9,887 bases of DNA from Bacillota bacterium (GTDB taxonomy: Bacteria > Bacillota > Clostridia > Lachnospirales > Lachnospiraceae). Numbering within the stretch: the stretch's first letter is position 1; each line of letters begins with the position of its first letter. Both the position numbers and the translations under genes were made by a program. Shown piece after piece: positions 1-5,401 of the stretch. The stretch lies in assembly GCA_023437885.1 (NCBI GenBank), contig JAEZFH010000013.1, positions 1 to 9,887 on the forward strand. The letters run 5' to 3'. The notes below the pieces were generated by a model. The model worked only from the letters and a program-made list of their open reading frames with translations, made no database searches and had not been told where the DNA came from.

Positions 1-498
1 GGACAGAACAGCTTTGATGATGGATTTGACATTCGCCTTGCCTGTCATAAGGATGACTCCGTGGGTCCAGACCAATAGGTTAAAGATCGTCATGTAGGCA
101 GTGATATAGAACACTCCCTCGCTCCCGAATAATCCGCCTGCCATTGGAATACCGATAAAGCCGCAGTTTGAATAAAGTACACCAAAGCGCTCGATTGCCA
201 AATCCGACCTATGCTTATTGCGCCGAAGCAGCACATAGCCGGCAGCAATCCCCACCGTATGGGTTACCAGAGCTAACGCCAGGGAAATCATAAGTCCCTT
301 CAATAAATCAACCTCAAACTCCCTCTGGTAGGATATTAATATAACAATGGGATTAATTAGCATCAGCACGATATCCGACAGCTTTTTATTGGTTTCCTTA
401 TCAATCAGATTAACCTTATGGCTAACAAATCCCACAACAATGATGAGGAACATAATCGCAATCTGATTAAATGCAGTAGCAGCTAGAGACATAATCAT
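1..498 (-). CDS. AEC-family (auxin efflux carrier type) permease, N-terminal part, cut by window edge
   Basis: This is a membrane transporter of the AEC family, whose bacterial members export or exchange small organic acids and related compounds; the substrate cannot be told here. Reading leftwards from the ATG at 498 there are 166 codons with no stop before the window edge. Hydrophobic segments lie at about residues 12-29, 41-57, 68-91 and 106-125. Two family hallmarks are visible: a broken helix with N49-P50 (LINPIVI) and the small-residue segment SNCGFIGIPM at 110-119. An AGGAAAG ribosome site sits 6 bases before the ATG at 498, which favours it over the in-frame ATG at 492. A small ORF ends 3 bases before this start, so the two may be translationally coupled. 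The C-terminal half lies outside the window. The family call is firm, the role is not. Confidence 0.88.
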   Translation of the reverse strand, partial: MIMSLAATAFNQIAIMFLIIVVGFVSHKVNLIDKETNKKLSDIVLMLINPIVILISYQREFEVDLLKGLMISLALALVTHTVGIAAGYVLLRRNKHRSDLAIERFGVLYSNCGFIGIPMAGGLFGSEGVFYITAYMTIFNLLVWTHGVILMTGKANVKSIIKAVLS

Positions 499-501
499 AA
501 C

Positions 502-603
502 CTACTTTCCTAAGATACAATTTGCTTTAAGGGCACTGTCCATTATTATGCACTTTTTTACCCCGCGAGGCAAGAAGAAATTTGTCCGAAACTGTTTTTT
601 CAT
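502..603 (-). CDS. Possible 33-aa small protein or leader peptide upstream of the AEC permease
   Basis: A short ORF starts at the ATG at 603-601 and ends at the TAG at 504-502, only 3 bases before the permease ATG. It has a plausible ribosome site (AAGAGG, 7 bases before its ATG) just downstream of the candidate promoter. The peptide starts MKKQFRTNFF, is rich in basic residues, contains two cysteines and has no obvious membrane segment. I do not recognise it. Its ribosome site and its stop beside the next gene suggest a coupled small gene or a leader peptide. It may also be a chance ORF in a 5' untranslated region, since codon evidence is too short to decide. Confidence 0.35.
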   Translation of the reverse strand: MKKQFRTNFFLPRGVKKCIIMDSALKANCILGK

Positions 604-617
604 ATTTTAACCTCTTC

Positions 618-645
618 TTTTTTTGATACAATCTTATCAAAAAAA
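618..645. promoter_or_regulatory. Perfect 11-bp inverted repeat, candidate operator
   Basis: The arms TTTTTTTGATA (618-628) and TATCAAAAAAA (635-645) are perfect complements around a 6-base spacer. The core TTGATA-N6-TATCAA is the non-homopolymer part. The repeat overlaps the candidate -10 box and start site for the leftward permease transcript, as expected of a repressor site. It is unlikely to be a terminator because the stem is almost entirely A-T pairs. Which regulator binds is unknown. Confidence 0.45.
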
Positions 646-664
646 CTGAAATTACTCTTGCCAA
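636..664 (-). promoter_or_regulatory. Candidate promoter for the small ORF and AEC permease
   Basis: On the minus strand a TTGGCA box (664-659) is followed after 17 bases by TTTGAT (641-636). The -35 box is close to consensus and the -10 box is weaker (4 of 6). Transcription would start near 629, shortly before the small ORF. The -10 box lies inside the right arm of the inverted repeat at 618-645, so a protein bound there would block it. Confidence 0.4.
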
Positions 665-699
665 AAAATATAAACGTTAAAATCTAATCCTTGTAACAG

Positions 700-885
700 G
701 TACTAAATGAGGGAGGGGTTTGCATAAAATAAGTATGTGGCAAGTCAACATATTGATTCCGTAAGAAATCTGGCTTACCATAAGTCAATTACACATTGAC
801 TGAAGGGAGAAGACTTCTGATCGTATTGACCTTAGGAACGAGACTCATGTATGGCTGATCATCCGCCTTACATGGGTTTTATTTT
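700..885 (+). ncRNA. Structured mntP leader, candidate yybP-ykoY-type manganese riboswitch
   Basis: This leader precedes a manganese exporter gene and ends in an intrinsic terminator, the usual setting of the yybP-ykoY Mn2+ riboswitch. The order of elements resembles that class. A purine-rich segment (709-719) is followed by a small CATA/TATG hairpin (723-736). AAGTC (742-746) then pairs with GGCTT (772-776) around an inner hairpin. A stable stem of AGTCAAT with ATTGACT (783-801) follows, and then AAGAC (810-814). The motif AAGTCAA occurs twice (742, 782) and ATTGAC twice (795, 825), which allows exclusive pairings. In the known class Mn2+ binding favours read-through into the exporter. The 5' conserved box (normally GGGGAGTAGC) is not an exact match, so the class assignment is inferred from architecture and context. 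Confidence 0.55.
841..885 (+). terminator. Intrinsic terminator in the mntP leader (attenuator)
   Basis: CATGTATGGC (846-855) pairs with GCCTTACATG (865-874) with one mismatch and a 9-base loop. The stem can extend outward through 841-845 with 875-879 using wobbles. A T-rich run (877-885) follows directly. It stands about 220 bases before the mntP start codon on the same strand, so it controls read-through rather than ending a gene. Confidence 0.8.
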
Positions 886-903
886 ATGCTTAAATGTATG
901 AAT

Positions 904-917
904 ATGTTATATAACAT
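904..917. promoter_or_regulatory. Perfect 14-bp palindrome in the mntP leader
   Basis: ATGTTATATAACAT is perfectly self-complementary and lies between the leader terminator and the tandem repeats. It could bind a dimeric regulator or form part of the RNA fold. It does not resemble the MntR sites I know of from Bacillus or Escherichia. Function is unknown. Confidence 0.3.
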
Positions 918-952
918 GGCACTCCATATCGGTATAAGCACTCTTTACGCAA

Positions 953-1016
953 GCGCATACCGGTACATGCGCATACCTGCTCATGCGCACACCTGCTCAT
1001 GCGCATACCGGCGCAT
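953..1016 (+). repeat. Four tandem 16-bp repeats (GCGCATACCNGNNCAT) before mntP
   Basis: Four head-to-tail 16-bp units start at 953, 969, 985 and 1001. The pattern is GCGCATACC followed by GGTACAT, TGCTCAT, TGCTCAT (with one change in the first part) or GGCGCAT. Unit junctions create ATGCGCAT palindromes at 967-974 and 999-1006. A 16-bp period does not keep a reading frame, so the array is not coding. It lies in the transcribed mntP leader, 80-150 bases before the start codon. It may have arisen by slippage or act as clustered binding sites; the sequence does not say which. Confidence 0.85.
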
Positions 1017-1103
1017 GCATATATTTATATACATGCACCAATATTATGTCTGCCGGCATTAAAACCGTTACCTGACAATAACCGATAAGAAAGGGAAATG
1101 AAC

Positions 1104-1682
1104 ATGGATTTATTAACACTTGTATTACTTGCTCTTGGTTTGTCTGCAGATGCTTTTGCCGTAGCAGTAACAAACGGTATGTGCAGCAGCAAGGTAACCA
1201 AAGGACACGCAATTGCAACTGCCTTTGCTTTTGGCTTTTTTCAGGCATTGATGCCGGTTCTGGGTTTTACTCTAGGAAAAACCTTTTCTGATTTTGTATG
1301 CCGCTACCAGCATTGGATTGCTCTCCTTCTGCTGGGAGCAATCGGAATTAATATGCTGACGGATACCTTCAAGGAATGGAAAAGTGTCGAAGCCGTTTCC
1401 GTATGCACCGTCCGGAATATATTCAGTGTTAAAAATCTGCTGATGCAGGCAGTCGCAACCAGCATAGATGCTTTGGCTGCCGGAGTGAGTATTGCCGTAC
1501 TCAATATCAATATTCTTTCTGCTGCCCTTCTTATTGGTCTGATTACTTTCGTTCTTTGTGCTGCCGGCGTCTACATTGGCAAAAAATTCGGTTCCCTGCT
1601 GGGCTTGCGGGCTAAGCTGATCGGAGGCACGGTATTGATTGTTATTGGATTGAGAATATTTATCCAGAATCAATTTCTGTAA
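1104..1682 (+). CDS. mntP: Manganese efflux pump MntP
   Basis: MntP (YebN/DUF204 family) exports excess Mn2+ across the cytoplasmic membrane. The 192-residue product has about six hydrophobic segments in two halves. Each half carries the family's key acidic motif: SADAFAVA with D16 and ATSIDALAAG with D122, matching the essential aspartates of the E. coli protein in position and context. The length fits the usual 185-195. I place the start at the ATG at 1104, because the AAGGG at 1091-1095 is 8 bases away. The upstream in-frame ATG at 1098 is only 2 bases from that site. The gene stands alone behind a long leader with a riboswitch-like fold and terminator, which fits metal-dependent attenuation. 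There is no clear terminator after it. Confidence 0.94.
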   Translation: MDLLTLVLLALGLSADAFAVAVTNGMCSSKVTKGHAIATAFAFGFFQALMPVLGFTLGKTFSDFVCRYQHWIALLLLGAIGINMLTDTFKEWKSVEAVSVCTVRNIFSVKNLLMQAVATSIDALAAGVSIAVLNINILSAALLIGLITFVLCAAGVYIGKKFGSLLGLRAKLIGGTVLIVIGLRIFIQNQFL

Positions 1683-1685
1683 ACC

Positions 1686-1714
1686 CTTGATAATTCCGGC
1701 TTTTTGATGGATAA
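1686..1714 (+). promoter_or_regulatory. Sigma-A-type promoter for the GNAT gene
   Basis: TTGATA (1686-1691), a 17-base spacer and GATAAT (1709-1714) each match consensus at 5 of 6 positions. The predicted start is near 1721, giving a leader of about 67 bases to the GNAT ATG. The promoter begins 4 bases after the mntP stop codon, so the acetyltransferase can be expressed independently of mntP. Confidence 0.6.
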
Positions 1715-1787
1715 TATAAATGATTAAGGTGTTTTTAGCATCTTGTCATTTATACCTATCAACTTATGGCATAGAAGGAGAATGCAG

Positions 1788-2420
1788 ATGAGTTATGAAG
1801 CTTGCTTTGAAAAACTACCCAGGCTTGAAACCAGCCGTTTAATTCTTCGTCAGATTACCGACAGTCCCTCCGATGGAAAAGACAGTCTGGAATTCATCAA
1901 TGATTACAGTGTATACCGCTTCTGGGGGGTATACGATGAAGCGGGAGATACCAACGGACGGCGGCGTCCCAAGAAAAAAATCAAGCCGGACTATCATTAT
2001 AATGCAACCATGAAGGAATACCGGGCCCGCAGAGAGTTAACCTGGCTGATGGAATTAAAGGATACCCATAAGGTAATTGGTGAGATTGTCTTCTACGATT
2101 TCCGGCTTCATAGACAGGCTGATATCGGTTACCGCATCAATAAGTCCTACTGGGGAAAGGGCTTTGCACCGGAAGCCGGGCAGGCACTGATTAAGGCTGC
2201 CTTTGAATATATGGATCTGACCCGTATCCAGCTTCGCTGCTTTGCCGATAATCATGGCTCCGTCCGCGTCGCCCAAAAGATGGGCTTTACACAGGAAGGC
2301 TTCGTACGCCAGGGCGCAATCATCAATGTTATGACGGATTATTATATCTTTGGATTATTGAAGGAAGAATACGATAAGCATCCCTTTGAGGATTCGATCG
2401 CAAGAATTATAGATTTCTGA
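1788..2420 (+). CDS. GNAT-family N-acetyltransferase (RimJ/RimL-like)
   Basis: This is an acetyl-CoA-dependent N-acetyltransferase of the Acetyltransf_3 type, which modifies ribosomal protein N-termini or small amines in other members; the substrate here is unknown. The 210-residue product opens with LETSRLILRQI (13-23), typical of RimJ/RimL relatives. It carries acetyl-CoA motif A around YWGKGFAPEA (121-130), N155 and S158 in the usual NxxS position, and the closing KMGF (164-167). A basic stretch at about 57-66 (GRRRPKKKIK) sits between the N-terminal strand and the core and is longer than in textbook members. I choose the ATG at 1788 because AGAAGGAG ends 7 bases before it. The ATG at 1782 is too close, and the upstream TTG at 1743 lacks a site. 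A good promoter precedes it. Confidence 0.9.
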   Translation: MSYEACFEKLPRLETSRLILRQITDSPSDGKDSLEFINDYSVYRFWGVYDEAGDTNGRRRPKKKIKPDYHYNATMKEYRARRELTWLMELKDTHKVIGEIVFYDFRLHRQADIGYRINKSYWGKGFAPEAGQALIKAAFEYMDLTRIQLRCFADNHGSVRVAQKMGFTQEGFVRQGAIINVMTDYYIFGLLKEEYDKHPFEDSIARIIDF

Positions 2421-2435
2421 TAAGATGAACAAAGG

Positions 2436-2611
2436 AAACTCAGCGGCGGTTTTGAGCTCTGTTTATTAAGCTGCGGTACCGGACAGAGCTTATTCCGGAC
2501 GGGGTTAAAATCATTGAATCAGACATCAATAATGATGCCGGAAGGAAAGAAAAGCGGAAGGATATGAGCTTTGATATGATTGCTCAATTTATCGCTTTTC
2601 ATAGTACATAA
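2436..2611 (+). pseudogene. Decayed N-terminal fragment of an SDR/NAD-dependent epimerase-dehydratase
   Basis: Translation of this gap gives two adjoining pieces in different frames that together resemble the N-terminal part of an atypical SDR (NAD-dependent epimerase) protein. The first (from 2436) reads KLSGGFELCLLSCG, like the helix and strand ending in the usual LLNRG. A frameshift near 2478 leads to RTELIPDGVKIIESDIN and then DMSFDMIAQFIAF, matching the typical pattern of PEGV, a D-I-N/D strand end and a FDVVVDFIAF strand. Spacing between the conserved pieces is as in intact relatives. The GxxGxxG start is missing, the C-terminal two thirds is gone, and a stop follows at 2609-2611. It cannot make a working enzyme. 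Identification is from my recall of the family and needs a database search. Confidence 0.65.
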
Positions 2612-2639
2612 TCTCCAGGGGCAGAAAGGTTAAAACAAT

Positions 2640-3464
2640 ATGAAAACACTTTATATATCGGATCTCGACGGCACTCTCCTGCAGCCGAATATCGAGCTTT
2701 CGCACCGCACTATCCATTTGCTGAACGATCTGATCCAGCAGGGAATGCTCTTTAGCGTAGCAACTGCAAGATCCATCGCATCCGTAAAGCACATTCTGAA
2801 AGAGATCAATATTACTGTGCCGGTCATTCTAATGAATGGAGTTTGCATCTACGACCTTGTAAAAAAGGAATATATCAAGGTGGAAACCCTGCCGGAACCC
2901 GGAATAAGCCGGCTTATGGACGTGATACGGGAGCACCGGCTTAAGGGCTTTGCCTACACAATCCGTGACGGCGTTATGTCCACCTATTACGAGGACTTAA
3001 GTACTCCGGCATTGAAACACTTCTATCAGGAGCGAGTGGATCTCTACCAAAAACGTTTTACACAAATTGAGAGTTTCACCCAGTTATCCGAAGAGCCGTT
3101 GATCTATTTTTCCTTAATGGACCATCAGGAAAAATTGGAACCTGTCTACCAGACCCTGAAGGATATCCCGGATTTAAACTGCGTCTTTTATAAGGACAAT
3201 TATACCCCCGGCCTTTGGTATCTGGAAACTTATCATAAAACGGCCTCCAAGTATCATGGCGTACAGTTTCTGCGCAGTCATCTGAAGCTGGACCGTGTTG
3301 TCTGTTTCGGAGATAATACCAATGACCACCCTCTCTTTGATGCCTGTGATTACAGAATCGCTGTTGGAAATGCAGTTCAGGCACTGCAGGATAGGGCGGA
3401 CCAGGTAGTCGGATGTAACTATGACGACGGCGTCGTTCAGTGGCTGAAGGAGAATTACAGATAA
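2640..3464 (+). CDS. Cof-type HAD-IIB family hydrolase (sugar or nucleotide phosphatase)
   Basis: This cytoplasmic Mg2+-dependent phosphatase belongs to the HAD superfamily, subfamily IIB (Cof/YidA-like). Such enzymes remove phosphate from sugar phosphates, flavin precursors or similar metabolites, and the substrate is not predictable. All four motifs are visible in 274 residues: DLDGTL with nucleophile D8 and acid D10, T42 in SVATARS, a lysine at K200 or K204, and GDNTND (224-229) with D225 and D229. The type C2 cap occupies roughly 85-195, and the length is normal for the family. A weak AAAGG lies about 10 bases before the ATG. No separate promoter is convincing, so it may be read from the GNAT promoter. 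Its end overlaps the end of the opposing HAD gene by 10 bp. Confidence 0.92.
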   Translation: MKTLYISDLDGTLLQPNIELSHRTIHLLNDLIQQGMLFSVATARSIASVKHILKEINITVPVILMNGVCIYDLVKKEYIKVETLPEPGISRLMDVIREHRLKGFAYTIRDGVMSTYYEDLSTPALKHFYQERVDLYQKRFTQIESFTQLSEEPLIYFSLMDHQEKLEPVYQTLKDIPDLNCVFYKDNYTPGLWYLETYHKTASKYHGVQFLRSHLKLDRVVCFGDNTNDHPLFDACDYRIAVGNAVQALQDRADQVVGCNYDDGVVQWLKENYR

Positions 3465-4111
3465 TCCAGAATATCCTTTAACCGTTTTACTCGAATTCCG
3501 CCGTACTCCTTATGCTCCTCTGGGTCTGCATTGATCCAGATGGGCATTATTTTTGCTTTCAACGCACCTGCGATATCATTGGGATAGTAATCACCGACAT
3601 ATACTGCTTCTTCTGGTGTGACTCCCAAACGGCTGCAGGACAGCCAGAAGATTCTTTCATCCGGCTTCGCAAATTCTTCCTCTCCCGATACGATAATATC
3701 CTCGAAATAACCGGTTACCCCAGCGAGGCGGATCTTCTCCCTCTGCACCGAAGAATAGCCGTTGGTTATGATACCAAGCTTATATCTTTCCTTCAAAGCA
3801 CCCAGCACCTCATGGGTTTCCTCATAGGGAACGGTCAGGCTGCCAAATATCCCATTCCGTTCTTTAATAAAACCTTCTACCGAATGAGGCAGTCTCCATA
3901 CCTTCTTCAGCTTGATAATAAAGTTTTCGAGGCCGCCGTAGCCATCCTCATCGATCTCCACCATATACTGTATCAGTGCTTCCTTCTCTCCTTCATAAGG
4001 ATAGCGTTCTGCATAAAGTTCAATAAAATACTCGCAAAAATCATTAAATGATTTTCTGCGGTCAATTAAAGTATTATCTACATCAAAAATGATTGCCTTT
4101 TTCTTATCCAA
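3455..4111 (-). CDS. HAD-superfamily hydrolase, subfamily I (YjjG-like)
   Basis: This is a soluble HAD phosphatase of 218 residues with an N-terminal helical cap (C1), similar to nucleotidase YjjG and phosphoglycolate-phosphatase-like proteins; the exact substrate is open. Motifs are D10-V-D12-N-T with asparagine in the usual glycine place, T116 in LGIITNG, K149 in FAKPDERIF, and VGDYYPNDIAGA with D174 and D179. The cap spans about residues 17-95. The start is a TTG at 4111-4109: a strong GGAGG lies exactly 8 bases upstream and the protein begins just before the first core strand, so no other start is needed. It converges with the Cof-type gene and overlaps its end by 10 bp. No terminator is visible between the two. 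Confidence 0.92.
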   Translation of the reverse strand: MDKKKAIIFDVDNTLIDRRKSFNDFCEYFIELYAERYPYEGEKEALIQYMVEIDEDGYGGLENFIIKLKKVWRLPHSVEGFIKERNGIFGSLTVPYEETHEVLGALKERYKLGIITNGYSSVQREKIRLAGVTGYFEDIIVSGEEEFAKPDERIFWLSCSRLGVTPEEAVYVGDYYPNDIAGALKAKIMPIWINADPEEHKEYGGIRVKRLKDILDYL

Positions 4112-4242
4112 TTCCCTATCCTCCGTTTATTCCGTGACCGCCTTCCAATTCCGGCCAAAGACACCACTCCGTCGTATTTTTCAGCGATATTATAATCCGC
4201 AGGGATATTCCCGGCGTAATCCTACGTCAAACCACTTTTCAA
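4112..4242 (-). promoter_or_regulatory. Upstream region of the minus-strand HAD gene, weak promoter candidate
   Basis: A perfect TATAAT occurs on the minus strand at 4194-4189, about 80 bases before the TTG start. No good -35 box stands at 16-19 bases upstream; the nearest is TTACGC with a 19-base gap. A small GGGA/TCCC inverted repeat (about 4202-4212) lies in the would-be spacer. The promoter is possible but weak. Apart from this I see no gene in 4125-4242. Confidence 0.3.
4120..4124 (-). promoter_or_regulatory. Ribosome binding site deciding the TTG start of the HAD gene
   Basis: On the minus strand GGAGG sits 8 bases before the TTG at 4111. This near-perfect site supports initiation at the non-ATG codon, and no in-frame ATG lies nearby. 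Confidence 0.8.
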
Positions 4243-4407
4243 TAAACCATGTTCATGATCTCTGGCTCCGCTCACATACTCGCAAGTAAGCTTGCAGCAT
4301 GTTCACTACGTCTTATTGTACCATGAACGTAAACCATGTTCATGGTCTCTGGCTCCGCTCACATGCCCGCAAGCAAGCTTGCAGCATGTTCACTACGCCT
4401 TATTGTA
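4243..4407. repeat. Two 78-bp direct repeats, 87 bp apart, each with a hairpin
   Basis: Copies at 4243-4320 and 4330-4407 differ at only 5 of 78 positions, all transitions. Each contains a stem of ACATGC with GCATGT (4361-4366 and 4384-4389 in the right copy) closed inside by GCAAG with CTTGC around a 4-base loop. In the left copy the outer stem differs (ATACTC instead of ATGCCC), so one G-C pair becomes a G-T wobble and the fold survives. The arms CCATGAAC (4321-4328) and GTTCATGG (4338-4345) link the copies. There are no ORFs with a ribosome site, no transposase and no clear target duplications. It looks like a tandemly duplicated intergenic repeat element; whether it recurs elsewhere in the genome cannot be seen here. 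Confidence 0.85.
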
Positions 4408-4545
4408 TTATATATTTAAAATCTGTACAAGTAAATTCGCCGTCTTCCGCAGCCCCTCCCTGAAAAACAATAAATCAAATGCATGTATTCGCCAATAATT
4501 ACACAAAATAAAGTAAGTCTGATATGATGGAAGGAGTATTCGAAA

Positions 4546-5394
4546 ATGAACAATGTACAAGACAGTTACGTGCTCTCCAATGGAATAAAAATCCCCTGCG
4601 TCGGCTTTGGCACCTGGAAACTGGCAAATGACGGGGCTACGGTGGATATTGTAAAAACAGCTATTGATTGCGGTTACCGTCATATTGATACTGCCTTTGC
4701 ATATCAAAACGAGAAGGCAGTAGGGAAAGCCGTGCGGGAATGCGGCCTGAAACGGACTGAATTATTCATCACCAGCAAACTGGATAACCCTGACCACGGG
4801 TATGAGAAAACCATCGAAGAATTCGAAATGACGATGAACCACCTGGGTATCGAATATCTGGATTTATATCTGATTCATTGGCCAATCCCCCTCGCTTACC
4901 GTGACTGCTGGAAGGAAGTAAATGAAGGAACCTGGAAAGCCTTTGAGGAACTATACCGGGATGGGAAGATAAAAGCCATCGGTGTCAGCAATTTCCTGGA
5001 GCATCATATCGATGCCCTGCTGGAAACTGCTGAAATTGCCCCCATGGTGGACCAACTGGAGCTTCATCCCCAATATACCCAGCGGGATACCGTAAACTAT
5101 AGCAAGGAAAAGCGCATGATCGTTGAAGCCTGGAGCCCGCTCATTAAGGGACAGACGGATCACCCCTTGCTTCAGAAAATAGCCCGGGGCTATAACAAAA
5201 CCCCAGCACAGGTTCTGCTGCGCTGGAGCATACAAAACGGCTTTCTCCCGCTGCCTAAGACAACGACCAGAGAACGCATGTTGGAGAACACCGATATCTT
5301 TGATTTCGAACTTACAGCGGAGGAGATTGAGGAGCTCAGGGCTCTGGAGGCTTTTGGCCTTACCGGACACCACCCTGACTCCATCCCATTTTAA
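4546..5394 (+). CDS. Aldo/keto reductase (2,5-diketo-D-gluconate reductase-like)
   Basis: This soluble NAD(P)H-dependent oxidoreductase reduces aldehydes or ketones to alcohols. Its closest textbook group is the prokaryotic AKR5-type enzymes, which handle diketogluconate, methylglyoxal and similar carbonyls. The 282-residue length fits. The catalytic tetrad is intact: D48 and Y53 in DTAFAYQNE, K78 in TSKL and H111 in LIHWP. GVSNF and the QLELHPQY strand lie in the expected order. The cofactor loop PKTTTRERMLEN resembles the PKS/T-x-x-x-R-x-x-EN segment that contacts the 2'-phosphate, suggesting NADPH. AAGGAG ends 9 bases before the ATG. It converges on the MFS gene with only 7 bases between stops and no terminator. 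The physiological substrate is unknown. Confidence 0.94.
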   Translation: MNNVQDSYVLSNGIKIPCVGFGTWKLANDGATVDIVKTAIDCGYRHIDTAFAYQNEKAVGKAVRECGLKRTELFITSKLDNPDHGYEKTIEEFEMTMNHLGIEYLDLYLIHWPIPLAYRDCWKEVNEGTWKAFEELYRDGKIKAIGVSNFLEHHIDALLETAEIAPMVDQLELHPQYTQRDTVNYSKEKRMIVEAWSPLIKGQTDHPLLQKIARGYNKTPAQVLLRWSIQNGFLPLPKTTTRERMLENTDIFDFELTAEEIEELRALEAFGLTGHHPDSIPF

Positions 5395-5401
5395 GATCCA
5401 G

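Noticed and set aside
658..688. TTGCCA with TCTAAT or TAAAAT as the mntP leader promoter
   Set aside because: Spacings of 19 or 14 bases are outside the normal range. The mntP promoter could not be placed with confidence.
1272..1673. Minus-strand ORF of 133 codons opposite mntP
   Set aside because: It overlaps an intact, recognisable gene on the other strand, has no ribosome site and its product matches no known family.
2455..2490. Inverted repeat AGCTCTGT / ACAGAGCT as a terminator for the GNAT gene
   Set aside because: The 20-base loop and the lack of a T run after it make termination unlikely. It lies within the decayed epimerase fragment and is probably chance.
4080..4221. Minus-strand frame (reading DYAGNIPADYNIAEKYDGVVSLAGIG) upstream of and into the HAD gene
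   Set aside because: The peptide looks protein-like but has no start, no recognised family and ends within another gene in a different frame. Evidence is too thin to call a pseudogene.
4243..4407. Repeat pair as a CRISPR array or insertion sequence
   Set aside because: There are only two long copies with a 9-base gap, no spacers of CRISPR size, no cas genes, no transposase and no terminal inverted repeats bounding a gene.
4499..4528. TTACAC-N18-TATGAT as a promoter for the aldo/keto reductase
   Set aside because: Transcription would start inside the ribosome site at 4531-4536 and remove it. No better promoter was found in 4408-4530.
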